Shown here: positions 16,172 to 25,769 of the stretch, piece after piece | Layout of the letters: each line of letters starts with the position of its first letter | Numbering within the stretch: position 1 is the first letter of the stretch | Source: Ralstonia sp. UBA689 | GTDB taxonomy: Bacteria; Pseudomonadota; Gammaproteobacteria; Burkholderiales; Burkholderiaceae | DNA length: 64,000 nt | Reading direction: 5' to 3' | Assembly: GCF_002298975.1 (NCBI RefSeq) | Contig: NZ_DBMV01000041.1 | Span: 62,001-126,000 of the forward strand | The notes under the pieces: generated by a model | Databases searched by the model: none | Told to the model about the DNA's origin: nothing | What the model saw: only the letters and a program-made list of their open reading frames with translations | Translations under genes and position numbers: made by a program

Positions 16172-16199
16172 CACATCGTGAAAATAGAAAGAAAGCGTA

Positions 16200-17129
16200 T
16201 CAAGCACCAGTGGGAGAAAGCACCCCCAACCAGGCCACCAGGACAAGAATCAAGCCGGCCAGACTGGCCTCCATGACCAGACTCCGGCGCAGCACGGCCA
16301 CGGCTTCGGCGTAGCTGCCAATGCACAACGCTGCTGCAAGACGTGGGCTCAGCCGATATCGGTTGGCTGCGGCCAGCAGCAACATCAGCGCGAACAGCGC
16401 GAGCTTCACGAGCAACAGGTTGCCGTAAGCCGTACCTGGCAGGCCATCGAGCGTCGGGCCTGCGATCAGAAAATAGTTGGCCACCCCGGTCACGACCAAT
16501 GTGGCCACGATCAGCGTGCCGATATGGGCAAAACCGTTGGAAGCCCGGCCGAGCAGGTCGGCTGCCTCCGGTGACGCGTCTTTCGCCACTGAAGCCAGCA
16601 TGACGAACGCGACCAGCGCGCCGACCCATGCTCCTGCAGCCAGAAGATGAGCGATGTCGATCACGAGATGGAACACGCCGCGCATGCCGTCATCCATCGC
16701 GCCGTGGCCGGCCCAGGCGAGGGTCGCCAAGGCGACGGCCCCGATTGCGGACAGCACCGATAAGCGCGGCAGCGGACGTGTGCTCAACGCAACAACAGCC
16801 GCCAACACGGCGAGCAAGGCCACTGCGCGCATCACCAAAGCCAGGCCAACTGCCGTCCCCGTCACGATCATGCTGAAAACATGCGCGGAGAGTTCGGCAT
16901 ACGCGCTGGCGCCGGTCATCGCCTTGGCCATCACCACCATGCTCGCGAGCGAGAGCCCGATACCCAGCGCCGCTGCGCTACCGATGACACGAACGTATTG
17001 CCGTGCCATCGCTGAGCGACGATCGCTTTCCCGCATGGCGTGCACGCCAAACAGCGCGACGCCAAAGACGACCATCAGGTCCAGGTACAGCGCAGAGCGC
17101 AGCGCGACGGCCAGCCAATCCTCCGGCAT
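16200..17129 (-). CDS. copD: CopD copper-resistance inner-membrane protein
   Basis: 309 residues with about eight membrane segments. GVHAM near residue 30, WAGHGAM near 145 and the FHLVIDIAHLLAAGAWVGAL segment (histidines in the membrane plane) fit the CopD/PcoD family, which works with CopC in moving copper across the inner membrane. The start is the ATG at 17129, four bases after the copC stop, so the pair is probably translationally coupled. Confidence 0.9.
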   Translation of the reverse strand: MPEDWLAVALRSALYLDLMVVFGVALFGVHAMRESDRRSAMARQYVRVIGSAAALGIGLSLASMVVMAKAMTGASAYAELSAHVFSMIVTGTAVGLALVMRAVALLAVLAAVVALSTRPLPRLSVLSAIGAVALATLAWAGHGAMDDGMRGVFHLVIDIAHLLAAGAWVGALVAFVMLASVAKDASPEAADLLGRASNGFAHIGTLIVATLVVTGVANYFLIAGPTLDGLPGTAYGNLLLVKLALFALMLLLAAANRYRLSPRLAAALCIGSYAEAVAVLRRSLVMEASLAGLILVLVAWLGVLSPTGA

Positions 17130-17133
17130 CGGC

Positions 17134-17520
17134 TTACTTCACCTCGAAGGTGACGGTGCCGTTCACCTTGTGCGTATCGGACGACACCGCACGCCAGTCG
17201 ACGCGATAGCTGCCGGCTGGCAGCGGCTGCGTGGGCGTGATGATCATGGTCTTGCCGTCTTCACCGCCCGAGACCTTGGCCGCAACTTTCATCGGTGCGT
17301 GGTCGGCCATGCCAGGCATGCCCGTCATCACCAGGTTCGCGCCCGAGAATTGCGGCATCAGGGTTTCAGAGAAATGCAGTTCGACCTTGCCCGGAGCGGC
17401 CACTTCTGCCTTGTCGGCCGGCGTCGATGAGACGAGCTTGGGATGCGCAAGCGCAGCCGTTGCCAGCAGCGCCATGGACATGCCGATGAGGGCTTGCCGG
17501 GTAAAACGGGAGGTCGCCAT
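17134..17520 (-). CDS. copC: CopC periplasmic copper-binding protein
   Basis: 128 residues. The signal peptide ends in ATAALA, giving the expected mature N-terminus HPKLVSS, whose first His helps bind Cu(II). The SSDTHKV loop holds the matching Asp and His. A Met-rich loop (MTGMPGMADHAPM) provides a Cu(I) site, so both CopC sites appear present. ATG at 17520 is used; the frame continues 17 codons upstream without a signal-like start. It is 51 bases after copB and four bases before copD. Confidence 0.93.
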   Translation of the reverse strand: MATSRFTRQALIGMSMALLATAALAHPKLVSSTPADKAEVAAPGKVELHFSETLMPQFSGANLVMTGMPGMADHAPMKVAAKVSGGEDGKTMIITPTQPLPAGSYRVDWRAVSSDTHKVNGTVTFEVK

Positions 17521-17571
17521 AAGAACACTCTTGGGGTCAGGGGTTGGGACTGAATCTATTTCTACTGGCAC

Positions 17572-18504
17572 CTAAAACCAGAGGCGCACGCCAGCGACAA
17601 AGCGGGTATCGCCACGACGGCCGCCGGCAGCTTCGATCATGTTGGCCGTAGCACCAAATGCCTGGCTGCGCTCAACGCCAATATACGGCGCAAACTGGCG
17701 GTTGATTTCGTACCGCAGCCGCAGGCCGACCGTTGCGTTTGCGAGCCCGCTGCCGATGGCAAGTTCGGGATCGCGCTTGCCATAGAAGTTGGCTTCCACG
17801 CGCGGTTGCAGGATCAGCCGCTGGGTCAGCCGCGATTCGTATTCGCTGGACAGGCGCAATGCCGTGCGGCCGCTGTTGCCCACGTAGGCCGTCGCTTCCA
17901 CATCAAACCAGTATGGCGCCAGGCCTTGCATGCCAAACGCCACCCAGTTGCGCGCCGGGCGGCCGAAGCCTGCATCGTTCCGGATACCGAGCTGCGTATC
18001 CCAGAACGTCGCCACGGCGTGGCTCCACAGCAACTCGGTGCGTGCCTCTTCAAACCGTCCCTTCGACACATCGCCCTCGGCTTTGAGGACAGCCTTGTCG
18101 TAGGTGGTGCCGAAGCGGCCCTGCAGGTCGTAGGCGGTCGCGTTGGCGTCGCTGCCATGCACCCACTCCAACTTGTCCACCAGCACCGAGCCGAACAGAT
18201 GCTCGTCCGCCATCATCAGGTGGCGGGTTTCGCCGAGCGCGTACTTGCCGACGCCGAGTCGATACCCGCCCGAATAGGCATCGGGATCGCGCGCATCGGA
18301 AGGCGCCGAACCACCCTGCATGCTCATGCTGCCGTGGTCCATCCCTTGCATCGCGCCGTGATCCATGCCCGGCATTGCGCTGTGGTCCATCTCCTGCGCG
18401 GGAGCCGTCTCACCGTTCATCAGTTGGATTTCCTGGGCCGAAGCGGCGCCGAGGCCCGCAACGGCCAGCGCGACGGCCAATAGAGTCCTTGCGTGCCTGC
18501 GCAT
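17572..18504 (-). CDS. copB: CopB outer-membrane copper-resistance protein
   Basis: 310 residues. MRRHARTLLAVALAVAGLG begins a signal peptide cleaved near ASAQ. The mature N-terminus has a Met/His repeat (MDHSAMPGMDHGAMQGMDHG) that should bind copper. The rest (from GGYRLGVGKY) is rich in alternating beta strands and ends in F, as in outer-membrane barrels of the CopB/PcoB family. ATG at 18504 gives a clean signal peptide. An in-frame ATG at 18531 overlaps the copA stop (TGATG) and would add nine residues; which is used is not decided by the sequence. Confidence 0.9.
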   Translation of the reverse strand: MRRHARTLLAVALAVAGLGAASAQEIQLMNGETAPAQEMDHSAMPGMDHGAMQGMDHGSMSMQGGSAPSDARDPDAYSGGYRLGVGKYALGETRHLMMADEHLFGSVLVDKLEWVHGSDANATAYDLQGRFGTTYDKAVLKAEGDVSKGRFEEARTELLWSHAVATFWDTQLGIRNDAGFGRPARNWVAFGMQGLAPYWFDVEATAYVGNSGRTALRLSSEYESRLTQRLILQPRVEANFYGKRDPELAIGSGLANATVGLRLRYEINRQFAPYIGVERSQAFGATANMIEAAGGRRGDTRFVAGVRLWF

Positions 18505-18530
18505 GTTGAGTCCGCTGTGAGTTTCGAGCA

Positions 18531-20336
18531 TCAGGCCACCACCACCTCGCGGAACATGCCCGCGTCCATGTGCAGCATCAGGTGGCAGTGCCATGCCCAG
18601 CGGCCCAGCGCATCTGCCGTCACGAGAAAGCTGATCCGTTGTGCGGGCTGCACGGGAAGCGTGTGCCGTCGCGCAAGGAAGGTGCCATCGGGCGCCTCCA
18701 GCTCGCTCCACATGCCGTGCAGGTGCATGGGGTGAGTCATCATCGTGTCGTTATGGAGAATGACCCGCAGCCTTTCGCCGTACTTGAAGTGCACCGGCGT
18801 CGATTTACCGAACTCCACGCCGTCAATGGACCACGTGTAGCGCTCCATGTTGCCGGTGAGATGCAGCTCCACCTCGCGCCCCGGACCGCGCGGGTCCATG
18901 GGGCCGCCAATCGTGTGCATGTCAGCGAGCACCAGCACCCGTCGCCCGTTGTTGCGCAGCCCGATGCCGGGGTCGTCCAGGTTGGTGCGTGCGTTGTCGA
19001 CGCGCATGTCGGTGCCCGGCCCGTACTCCGTACGCGCGTGCCGCGCCTTCTTGCTCGGCACCTTCAGGCTCTGCGCGTCATCGGCGGCGGCACCTTGCTG
19101 GCTACCGTCCATCATCGTCATCTCGCCGGCATCCATCATCTGCATGTCGCCGTGGTCCATGCCGCCCATGCCGCCCATATCCCCCATCATGTCCGCCATG
19201 GTGAGCCACTCCACCTTGTCGAGTGCGGGAACCTCGGCCGTCAACCCGGGCCGGACCGCCAGCGTGCCGCGGGCATAGCCCGTGCGGTCCATCGATTGGG
19301 AGAAGATCGTGTAGGCATCGTCCTTGGGCGCGACCAGCACGTCACACGTCTCGCCCGGGCCGAAGCGGAACTCGTCCACGGTCACCGGCTCGATGTTCTG
19401 CCCATCGACCTGCACGACCTTGAGCTTCAACCCCGGGATGCGCACGTCGTAGAACGTGTTGCCGGAGCCGTTGATGAAACGCAGCCGCACGGTCTCGCCC
19501 GGCGTGAACAGGCCCGTCCAGTTGCCGGCCGGCGTGACGCCGTTGGTCAGGTAGGTCAGCGTGGCGCTGGAAAGGTCAGCCAGATCCGTCGGGCTCATGC
19601 GCATCTGGTTCCACATGCGCCGCTTGTCCATGGCCGATTTCCAGCCATCGTTGGAGACATCACGGAAGAAGTCCGCCACGGTCGGCTGGTGGTAGTTGTA
19701 GATGTCGCTCTGCGTCTTGAGCTTGGACAGCACGCGCATCGGGTCTTCGTCGGTCCAGTCCGACAGCAAAACGGTGTGATCACGATCGGCGCGGATCATG
19801 TCGCCACCGGCGGCGTCGATGATAAGACCGCCATACACGCCGGTCATCTCCTGAAAACCGGAATGGGAGTGGTACCAGTAGCTGCCGCTTTGCCGCACCT
19901 TGAACCGATAGGTGAAGCTCTCGCCGGGCGGGATGCCGTGAAAACTGATGCCCGGTACGCCGTCCATCTCGAACGGCAGGATGATGCCGTGCCAGTGAAT
20001 CGATGTCGGCTCGCGCAAGCGATTGGTGACACGCACCGTGACCGTGTCGCCTTCGCGCCAGCGCAGCGTCGGACCGGGCAGCATGCCGTTGATGGTGGTT
20101 GCCATGGCGGGCTTGCCGGTGTAGTTGACCGGTGTTTCATCGATCACCAGATCAAACTCGGTCCCCCGCAAGACGGGTGCCGTGCCCAACGTCGTAGACG
20201 CCGCCCCCGCAGTCAGCGAAGCGCCCATCCCGCCAAGCCCCAACCCGGCGATCACGCCGCCGGCGGTCAGGCCTTGCACAAACCGCCGGCGTGGCAGGTT
20301 CGGGAGCACGAGGCCGGAGGCACGATGTCTGCGCAT
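18531..20336 (-). CDS. copA: CopA multicopper oxidase
   Basis: 601 residues. A twin-arginine signal (PRRRFVQGL at 15-23) means export of the folded, copper-loaded enzyme. Copper ligands are present: IHWHG, YHSHSGF, HPMHLHG and HCHLMLHMDAGM, the last carrying the type 1 Cys and Met. A Met-rich insert (MADMMGDMGGMGGMDHGDM region) is typical of CopA/PcoA and binds extra Cu(I). It oxidises Cu(I) to less toxic Cu(II). The start at 20336 has AAGGA upstream; the frame is open 13 codons further. It is the first gene of the cop operon, divergent from copR. Confidence 0.94.
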   Translation of the reverse strand: MRRHRASGLVLPNLPRRRFVQGLTAGGVIAGLGLGGMGASLTAGAASTTLGTAPVLRGTEFDLVIDETPVNYTGKPAMATTINGMLPGPTLRWREGDTVTVRVTNRLREPTSIHWHGIILPFEMDGVPGISFHGIPPGESFTYRFKVRQSGSYWYHSHSGFQEMTGVYGGLIIDAAGGDMIRADRDHTVLLSDWTDEDPMRVLSKLKTQSDIYNYHQPTVADFFRDVSNDGWKSAMDKRRMWNQMRMSPTDLADLSSATLTYLTNGVTPAGNWTGLFTPGETVRLRFINGSGNTFYDVRIPGLKLKVVQVDGQNIEPVTVDEFRFGPGETCDVLVAPKDDAYTIFSQSMDRTGYARGTLAVRPGLTAEVPALDKVEWLTMADMMGDMGGMGGMDHGDMQMMDAGEMTMMDGSQQGAAADDAQSLKVPSKKARHARTEYGPGTDMRVDNARTNLDDPGIGLRNNGRRVLVLADMHTIGGPMDPRGPGREVELHLTGNMERYTWSIDGVEFGKSTPVHFKYGERLRVILHNDTMMTHPMHLHGMWSELEAPDGTFLARRHTLPVQPAQRISFLVTADALGRWAWHCHLMLHMDAGMFREVVVA

Positions 20337-20385
20337 GATTGCGATTCCTTGGAGTGAGATCACTGCCGTGTTCAAGAAGATGCGT

Positions 20386-20409
20386 GCAGGCTACTGAAGG
20401 GCAGGCTAC
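20386..20409. repeat. 9-bp direct repeat in the copA upstream region
   Basis: GCAGGCTAC occurs at 20386-20394 and 20401-20409, a 15-base period. It lies 50-75 bases upstream of copA. It may be part of a response-regulator site or chance. Confidence 0.3.
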
Positions 20410-20416
20410 CCACACC

Positions 20417-20441
20417 TGACCGACACATTACAAATCGGTCA
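20417..20441. promoter_or_regulatory. Inverted repeat between copA and copR, candidate CopR operator
   Basis: TGACCGA and TCGGTCA are perfect 7-base arms separated by 11 bases. The right arm overlaps a near-direct repeat (GGTCAT, then CGTCAT ten bases later). The position between divergent copA and copR fits a CopR box controlling both units, but binding is inferred. Confidence 0.45.
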
Positions 20442-20519
20442 TCTTCCCGTCATGTGGCGGGCAACGCGGTACTCTACCGCCCATGCCAATACCGCGCGCC
20501 TGAATCGGGCAGAACACGC

Positions 20520-21203
20520 ATGAAATTGCTAGTCGTCGAGGACGAACCCAAAACCGGGGAGTACCTGCAGCAAGGGCTCACCGAAGCCGGCTTCGTGGTG
20601 GACCTGGCCAGGAACGGCATCGACGGACGTCACCTCGCCATGACGGGCGACTACGACCTGCTTGTGCTGGATGTGATGCTGCCGGATCTCGACGGATGGC
20701 AGATCGTCCAGTCGTTGCGCGCGGCGGACCATGTGACCCCGGTCCTGTTCCTGACCGCACGCGACAGCGTGGCCGACCGCGTCAAGGGGCTGGAGATGGG
20801 AGCCGACGACTATCTCGTGAAGCCGTTTGCGTTTGCCGAACTGCTGGCACGGGTGCGCACGCTGCTGCGTCGTGGCAGCGCCGCGTTGTCGGCCGATCGC
20901 ATCCAGGTTGCGGATCTTGTGCTGGACCTGACCCGCCGACGCGCCTCGCGTGGCGGCCAGAAGATTCCGCTCACGAGCAAGGAGTTCTCCTTGCTGGAAC
21001 TGCTGGCCCGGCGCCGCGGCGAGGTGCTTCCGCGCTCGCTGATCGCCTCCCAGGTCTGGGACATGAACTTCGACAGCGACACCAACGTAATCGACGTGGC
21101 CATCCGCCGCCTGCGCGCAAAGATCGACGACAACTTCGAGCCGAAACTGATCCAGACCGTGCGCGGCATGGGCTACGTGCTGGAAGACCCGGAGGACGCC
21201 TGA
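20520..21203 (+). CDS. copR: CopR response regulator, OmpR family
   Basis: 227 residues. The receiver domain has the acidic pair in VVEDE (Glu7, Asp8), the phosphoacceptor Asp51 in LLVLDVMLP, the Thr in FLTARD and the Lys in YLVKPFAF. The C-terminal winged helix ends with FEPKLIQTVRGMGYVL. It should activate cop genes in response to copper through the partner kinase. ATG at 20520 gives the standard MKLLVVEDE start, although the frame is open upstream. Its stop overlaps the copS start by one base (TGATG). Confidence 0.93.
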   Translation: MKLLVVEDEPKTGEYLQQGLTEAGFVVDLARNGIDGRHLAMTGDYDLLVLDVMLPDLDGWQIVQSLRAADHVTPVLFLTARDSVADRVKGLEMGADDYLVKPFAFAELLARVRTLLRRGSAALSADRIQVADLVLDLTRRRASRGGQKIPLTSKEFSLLELLARRRGEVLPRSLIASQVWDMNFDSDTNVIDVAIRRLRAKIDDNFEPKLIQTVRGMGYVLEDPEDA

Positions 21204-22597
21204 TGGGGCGGTTCTCGCTCACCACTCGGCTGACGGCGTACTTCTCGCTGTGCTCGGCGGCGGTGCTGCTGGGCTTGGGACTCGTGATCGCCCTCGCCAT
21301 GGATCAGCACTTTGCCGAACAGGACTACGCGACGCTGCGCGAGCACATCAACGTCATCCGGAAGATCGTCGAATCGAACCCGACCGATCAGATTCCCGAG
21401 CGCGTTCGGGAGGCCTTGCAGTATCACGCCGACCTGGTTGCACGCATTCAATACCCAGACCAGCAGGTCTTGTACTCGACCCACGGCTTCGACTTCCAGG
21501 CCGAGGCAGCAGCGTTGGCGCAGCAGCACAACGGCGACGTCCTCGCATGGGCGCAAGGTGGGCAGCACTATCGGGGCATTCGCGCGTCGATCCCGCTGCA
21601 CAACGCATCGGCCAAGTCCCTGGACATCCTGCTGGGCATGAACACGGATACGCATGCCCATTTCCTGCACACGTTCCGCCGCACGCTGGCGTTCTACATC
21701 GCCTTGGCGGCGCTGGCCACTGGTCTGTTCGGTTGGTGGGCCGCGCGTCGCGGTCTGGCACCTCTGCGCACCATGGCTTCGCGCGCACGCACCGTGACGG
21801 CCGACAGGCTCGACGAGCGCATGCCGGTTGAGACCGTGCCGGAGGAGGTCGCAGACCTGGCCGCCACACTGAACGCCATGTTGGAGCGTCTGCAGAACGA
21901 CTTCCGCCGTCTGTCGGACTTCTCGACCGACATCGCACACGAGCTGCGCACGCCGCTCACCAACCTGCTCACGCAGACGGAAGTCGTGCTCTCGCAACCG
22001 CGAGAGGGCATCAAGTATCGCGACGTGCTGGCTTCCAACGCGGAAGAGCTCCAACGCCTGGCACGCATGGTTTCCGACATGCTTTACCTCGCGAAGATGG
22101 AACACAGCCTGACGCTGCCCAGCGCGGAAGCGATTCATCTCGCCGACGAGATTCGCGCGCTGTTCGAGTTCTACGACGCACTGGCCGACGACAAGGCGGT
22201 ACAGCTTCAACTGCAAGGCGACGGCCGCATCCTGGGCGACCGGCTGATGCTGCGTCGCGCGTTGAGCAACCTGCTGTCCAACGCGATCCGCCATACGCCC
22301 AGACGGGGCAAGGTGCTGGTCACGGTCAGCGGCGATCACGATGGTGTCACGGTTGCGGTCGACAACGACGGCGAAGCCATCGCACCGCACGAGCTGCCGT
22401 TCCTGTTCGAGCGCTTCTTCCGCGCCGACAAGTCGCGCGCCCGCCCTGAGTCGGAAAGCACGGGGCTTGGGTTGGCCATCACCCGGGCCATCGTCGTGGC
22501 CCATGGCGGCACCATCGATGTCTCGCGCGTTGATGGGCGGACGCGCTTCACGATCCGCCTGCCGCATCGCGATGCAAAGCCGGACGTTGCCCACTGA
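21203..22597 (+). CDS. copS: CopS heavy-metal sensor histidine kinase
   Basis: 464 residues. A membrane segment near 9-32, a periplasmic sensor domain of about 145 residues with several His, a second segment near 170-190, a HAMP linker, then the H-box FSTDIAHELRTPL with His246. The ATPase core follows (NLLSNAIRH N-box, VDNDG G1-type box, LFERFF and GLGLAI). This is the CusS/CopS family, which senses periplasmic copper. The start overlaps the copR stop. The stop is 33 bases from that of the convergent beta-propeller gene. Confidence 0.93.
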   Translation: MGRFSLTTRLTAYFSLCSAAVLLGLGLVIALAMDQHFAEQDYATLREHINVIRKIVESNPTDQIPERVREALQYHADLVARIQYPDQQVLYSTHGFDFQAEAAALAQQHNGDVLAWAQGGQHYRGIRASIPLHNASAKSLDILLGMNTDTHAHFLHTFRRTLAFYIALAALATGLFGWWAARRGLAPLRTMASRARTVTADRLDERMPVETVPEEVADLAATLNAMLERLQNDFRRLSDFSTDIAHELRTPLTNLLTQTEVVLSQPREGIKYRDVLASNAEELQRLARMVSDMLYLAKMEHSLTLPSAEAIHLADEIRALFEFYDALADDKAVQLQLQGDGRILGDRLMLRRALSNLLSNAIRHTPRRGKVLVTVSGDHDGVTVAVDNDGEAIAPHELPFLFERFFRADKSRARPESESTGLGLAITRAIVVAHGGTIDVSRVDGRTRFTIRLPHRDAKPDVAH

Positions 22598-22630
22598 TAT
22601 GGGCAACGCTTCCACGACGACGTCGATTGC

Positions 22631-24106
22631 TTAAGGCGCTTGCACTTGCACCGGAGCACCTGGCTTGCCAGCGACAACCGGTGCGACCACGAGATATCCG
22701 CGTTTGTTGTCAGTGCCGACGCTGCCAGGAGCAACGATCTGCCGGATCCGCCCAATGGCATTCACGATGCCCGCCCCGGCGGGATTCGTCATGAAATTGG
22801 CAAGCCCCTCAAGTGGTCCGCTACCGTCAGCGTTTTCAGACAGCGCGATTACGTAGGGCTGTTTCGGCTGCAGGCCGGTGACAGATGCCTGAAGCACCTG
22901 AACGAGCCCTTGATCGAACAGCACCACGCTCGTGGGCGTGCCAGACGAACCGGCGGTGCCGGTAGCGACCGGCATCAACGTCAGATGAATGGCCTGTCCT
23001 GCGAGACCGAGCGGCTGCAGATTCTGGGTGCCGTCGCCTTCCGGAACCGCGTTGGGTACATAGGTCAGCGCCTGCGGAGCCTGGCCGATAGGCACGTTTG
23101 CTACGACTTTGTTTGTCAGCGTGTCGATGACAGCCAGCGCGTCGTCGTTTTCCAGGCCGACATAGATGCGTGTTCCGTCGCCGGAGGGCCACAGGCCGTG
23201 CGGCAGTTTGCCGACGGGAATCGTCGCCACCTGCTCGAAGGTGTCGGTCCGGAAGACTTTCACCTGGTTCAAGCCACCGATCGTCACGTAGGCGAACGTG
23301 CCCTTCGCGTTGTGCGCAAAGTTAACGTGATTGGTGATCGGTCCCGTCTCGAACGACTTGATGGGAGCAAAAGGCGGCCTTGCGTCGAACACCTGCACGT
23401 GGCCGATATCCTTGAGCGTGAGCCACACCTGTCTGCCATCGGGCGTGGCAGCGACATTCGGGCAGAACGGCGATGCCTGCTTGATGCGCCCAACGATCTT
23501 GTGGTCTACGGTAGAGATCACCACGGTTTCCGGGTTGAACGAAGAGCAGACGTAACCGTACTTGCCGTCGGGCGAGAAGATTTGCATGCCCGGGCCAGCC
23601 GGCACCGTGATACGCGTCTTCTCTTCATACGTCTTTGCATCGAGCACGGAGATGTAGTTCTCGCCGCGCACGGTCACCCAGACCTCGCTGCCATCGGGCG
23701 TGTAGAGCGCCTCGTGCGGAGAACGGCCAACATACGTGGTGTGCTCGACGGCATTGGTCTGCGTGTTAATGAACGTCACCGAATTGGAGCCGATGGAGAC
23801 AACCGCCAGGGTGTGGTGATCCGGCGAGAACCCCATCCCGTGAACCAGCACCTGCCCGCGGTAGAGCGGGCTGAAGTTGCCGGGCGCAGGATCGCCCAGC
23901 TTGATCACCCCCAGGAGCTTGTTGTCAGCCGGGTCCGTGACCGAAACGGTGTTCGAAAATTGTTCTGCAGCGTAGACCCGATCCCGATGGCTGATGGGAA
24001 TGTCCGGAGACGAGAGCGGCGCCGGTGCTTGACCTGCATTGGCGCCTCCGACACATCCAAGCGCCGCTACGGCCAGCGCAGCAGCGACAAACAATCTGGC
24101 TTTCAT
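22631..24106 (-). CDS. Exported YVTN-family beta-propeller protein
   Basis: 491 residues with a signal peptide (MKARLFVAAALAVAALG; a Cys follows at residue 18, but no clear lipobox). At least six blades of the YncE/YVTN type are visible from residue 45 to 360, such as YTPDGSEVWVTVRGENYISV and PSGDGTRIYVGLENDDALAV. The C-terminal 120 residues (from AIHLTLMPVATG) form a separate domain, rich in small and hydrophobic residues, not recognised. Eleven bases separate it from the upstream DUF305 gene, so they form one unit. The placement next to copRS suggests a part in copper tolerance; the role is unknown. Confidence 0.8.
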   Translation of the reverse strand: MKARLFVAAALAVAALGCVGGANAGQAPAPLSSPDIPISHRDRVYAAEQFSNTVSVTDPADNKLLGVIKLGDPAPGNFSPLYRGQVLVHGMGFSPDHHTLAVVSIGSNSVTFINTQTNAVEHTTYVGRSPHEALYTPDGSEVWVTVRGENYISVLDAKTYEEKTRITVPAGPGMQIFSPDGKYGYVCSSFNPETVVISTVDHKIVGRIKQASPFCPNVAATPDGRQVWLTLKDIGHVQVFDARPPFAPIKSFETGPITNHVNFAHNAKGTFAYVTIGGLNQVKVFRTDTFEQVATIPVGKLPHGLWPSGDGTRIYVGLENDDALAVIDTLTNKVVANVPIGQAPQALTYVPNAVPEGDGTQNLQPLGLAGQAIHLTLMPVATGTAGSSGTPTSVVLFDQGLVQVLQASVTGLQPKQPYVIALSENADGSGPLEGLANFMTNPAGAGIVNAIGRIRQIVAPGSVGTDNKRGYLVVAPVVAGKPGAPVQVQAP

Positions 24107-24117
24107 CGATACCCCCT

Positions 24118-24621
<504 letters not shown>

Positions 24622-25066
24622 GGCAAGTTCCTCTCACTTGAAGTGGGTGGTACGTTGCCGCAGTAAACACGTGCGAGCAGCGGTTTATTCCGGCCGCTCG
24701 ACAAAAACCAGAAAGGCAGCGCCCGCAGGCGCTGTTTCGACCGGCGGTTGAGGAAGCGCTCGTCCCAGAATGAAGGAAGCGCTGCGGCCCCTTTTTGCAG
24801 ACTTACGCGATTGCGGAATCGCTATTTGGCCGAAGAGAGGTTCGGCAGTCCTTGAGCAACAAGTGTGATACCGCGAAGCGAGTGCAAGGGTGTCTGACCG
24901 TTGCCGAACGCCTTCCTCCTCAAGCCGCACAGTAGAGGTAAGGTAAGCCCGCCGGTCTCAAGGCGAACTTCGCAGACGGGGAATGAATCCACTACGTGCT
25001 CCATCGTGTGATGGAAGCGCACTGCTTGCTGCTCAAGCCTGTTCCGACTGGCGCCTGGAGCAAGCC
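24622..25066. other. Gene-free stretch between the copper block and ssb
   Basis: About 445 bases with no credible gene. The first part should hold the promoter of the DUF305 unit. A hairpin (CAGCGCC, loop CGCA, GGCGCTG) lies at 24717-24734; read on minus it is followed by a late T-run and may be a weak terminator. Short frames on minus (for example toward 24822) lack a start and recognisable domain. The base composition looks less GC-rich than around it, so this may be a scar of insertion, but no transposase remnant or terminal repeat was recognised. Confidence 0.4.
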
Positions 25067-25133
25067 AAAAAAGAGGGCTCCGCAAATTTTTGTCTAACCC
25101 ATTCATTAGACAAAACTTTCGGGGCCCTTCTTT
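25067..25133 (-). terminator. Long-stem terminator after ssb
   Basis: On minus, a stem built from a GGCCC/GGGCT outer part and a perfect 10-base inner arm pair (TTTTGTCTAA / TTAGACAAAA, loop of eight) is followed by six T at 25072-25067. It begins 22 bases after the ssb stop. The stem is much longer than usual. Confidence 0.8.
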
Positions 25134-25155
25134 ACAGATCTGGACTACGTTTCTC

Positions 25156-25713
25156 TTAGAACGGAATATCGTCGTCCATATCCTCAAAACCATTCGACGG
25201 TGCCTGCTGACGGCGTGCACCACCACCTTGATTGCCGCCCTGGCTGCCACTGCCTTCGCCACCGCGCGCGTAACCGCCACCGCCGCCTTGACCACGGCCA
25301 CCGCCATAACCACCGCCGCCGCCTTCACCGCCGCGCGAGTAGCCACCGCCGCCTCCACCACCGCCCTCGCCGCCCATACCTTGGCGGCCGCCGAGCATCT
25401 GCATCTGTTCCGCGACGATTTCGGTACTGTATTGCTTCTGGCCGTCCTTCTCCCACTGACGGGTCTTGAGGCGGCCCTCAACGTAGACCTGCGAACCCTT
25501 CTTCAGGTATTCGCCGGCGATTTCGGCCAGGCGGCCGAAGAAGGCGATGCGGTGCCATTCGGTGGCTTCGCGCATTTCGCCGCTGGCTTTGTCTTTATAG
25601 CGGTCGGTGGTCGCCACGCGAATGTTGGTGACGGCGTCGCCGCTGGGCATGTAACGCGTTTCGGGATCGGCGCCGAGATTGCCGACGATGATGACTTTGT
25701 TGACGGACGCCAT
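25156..25713 (-). CDS. ssb: Single-stranded DNA-binding protein
   Basis: 185 residues. The OB-fold occupies residues 1-110 (MASVNKVIIVGNLGADPE; RIAFFGRLAEIAGEYLKKG). A long Gly-rich linker with some Arg and Tyr follows, ending in the acidic tip DMDDDIPF that recruits replication and repair partners. Length is normal for betaproteobacteria. It is downstream of the MFS gene on the same strand, and uvrA lies just beyond that gene. Confidence 0.97.
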   Translation of the reverse strand: MASVNKVIIVGNLGADPETRYMPSGDAVTNIRVATTDRYKDKASGEMREATEWHRIAFFGRLAEIAGEYLKKGSQVYVEGRLKTRQWEKDGQKQYSTEIVAEQMQMLGGRQGMGGEGGGGGGGGYSRGGEGGGGGYGGGRGQGGGGGYARGGEGSGSQGGNQGGGARRQQAPSNGFEDMDDDIPF

Positions 25714-25769
25714 GATGAGTTTCCGAAGGTAAATGAAGTGATGCCGCCGTTGGGGGGCCGGCTAGAAGT

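Noticed and set aside
18570..20357. 595-codon open frame on plus opposite copA
   Set aside because: Shadow of the multicopper oxidase; copA carries all copper ligands and a twin-arginine signal, the other frame has no domain.
24822..25481. Possible gene crossing from the gene-free stretch into ssb
   Set aside because: It runs antisense-like through the ssb Gly-rich coding DNA in a different frame and lacks a start, ribosome site or domain.
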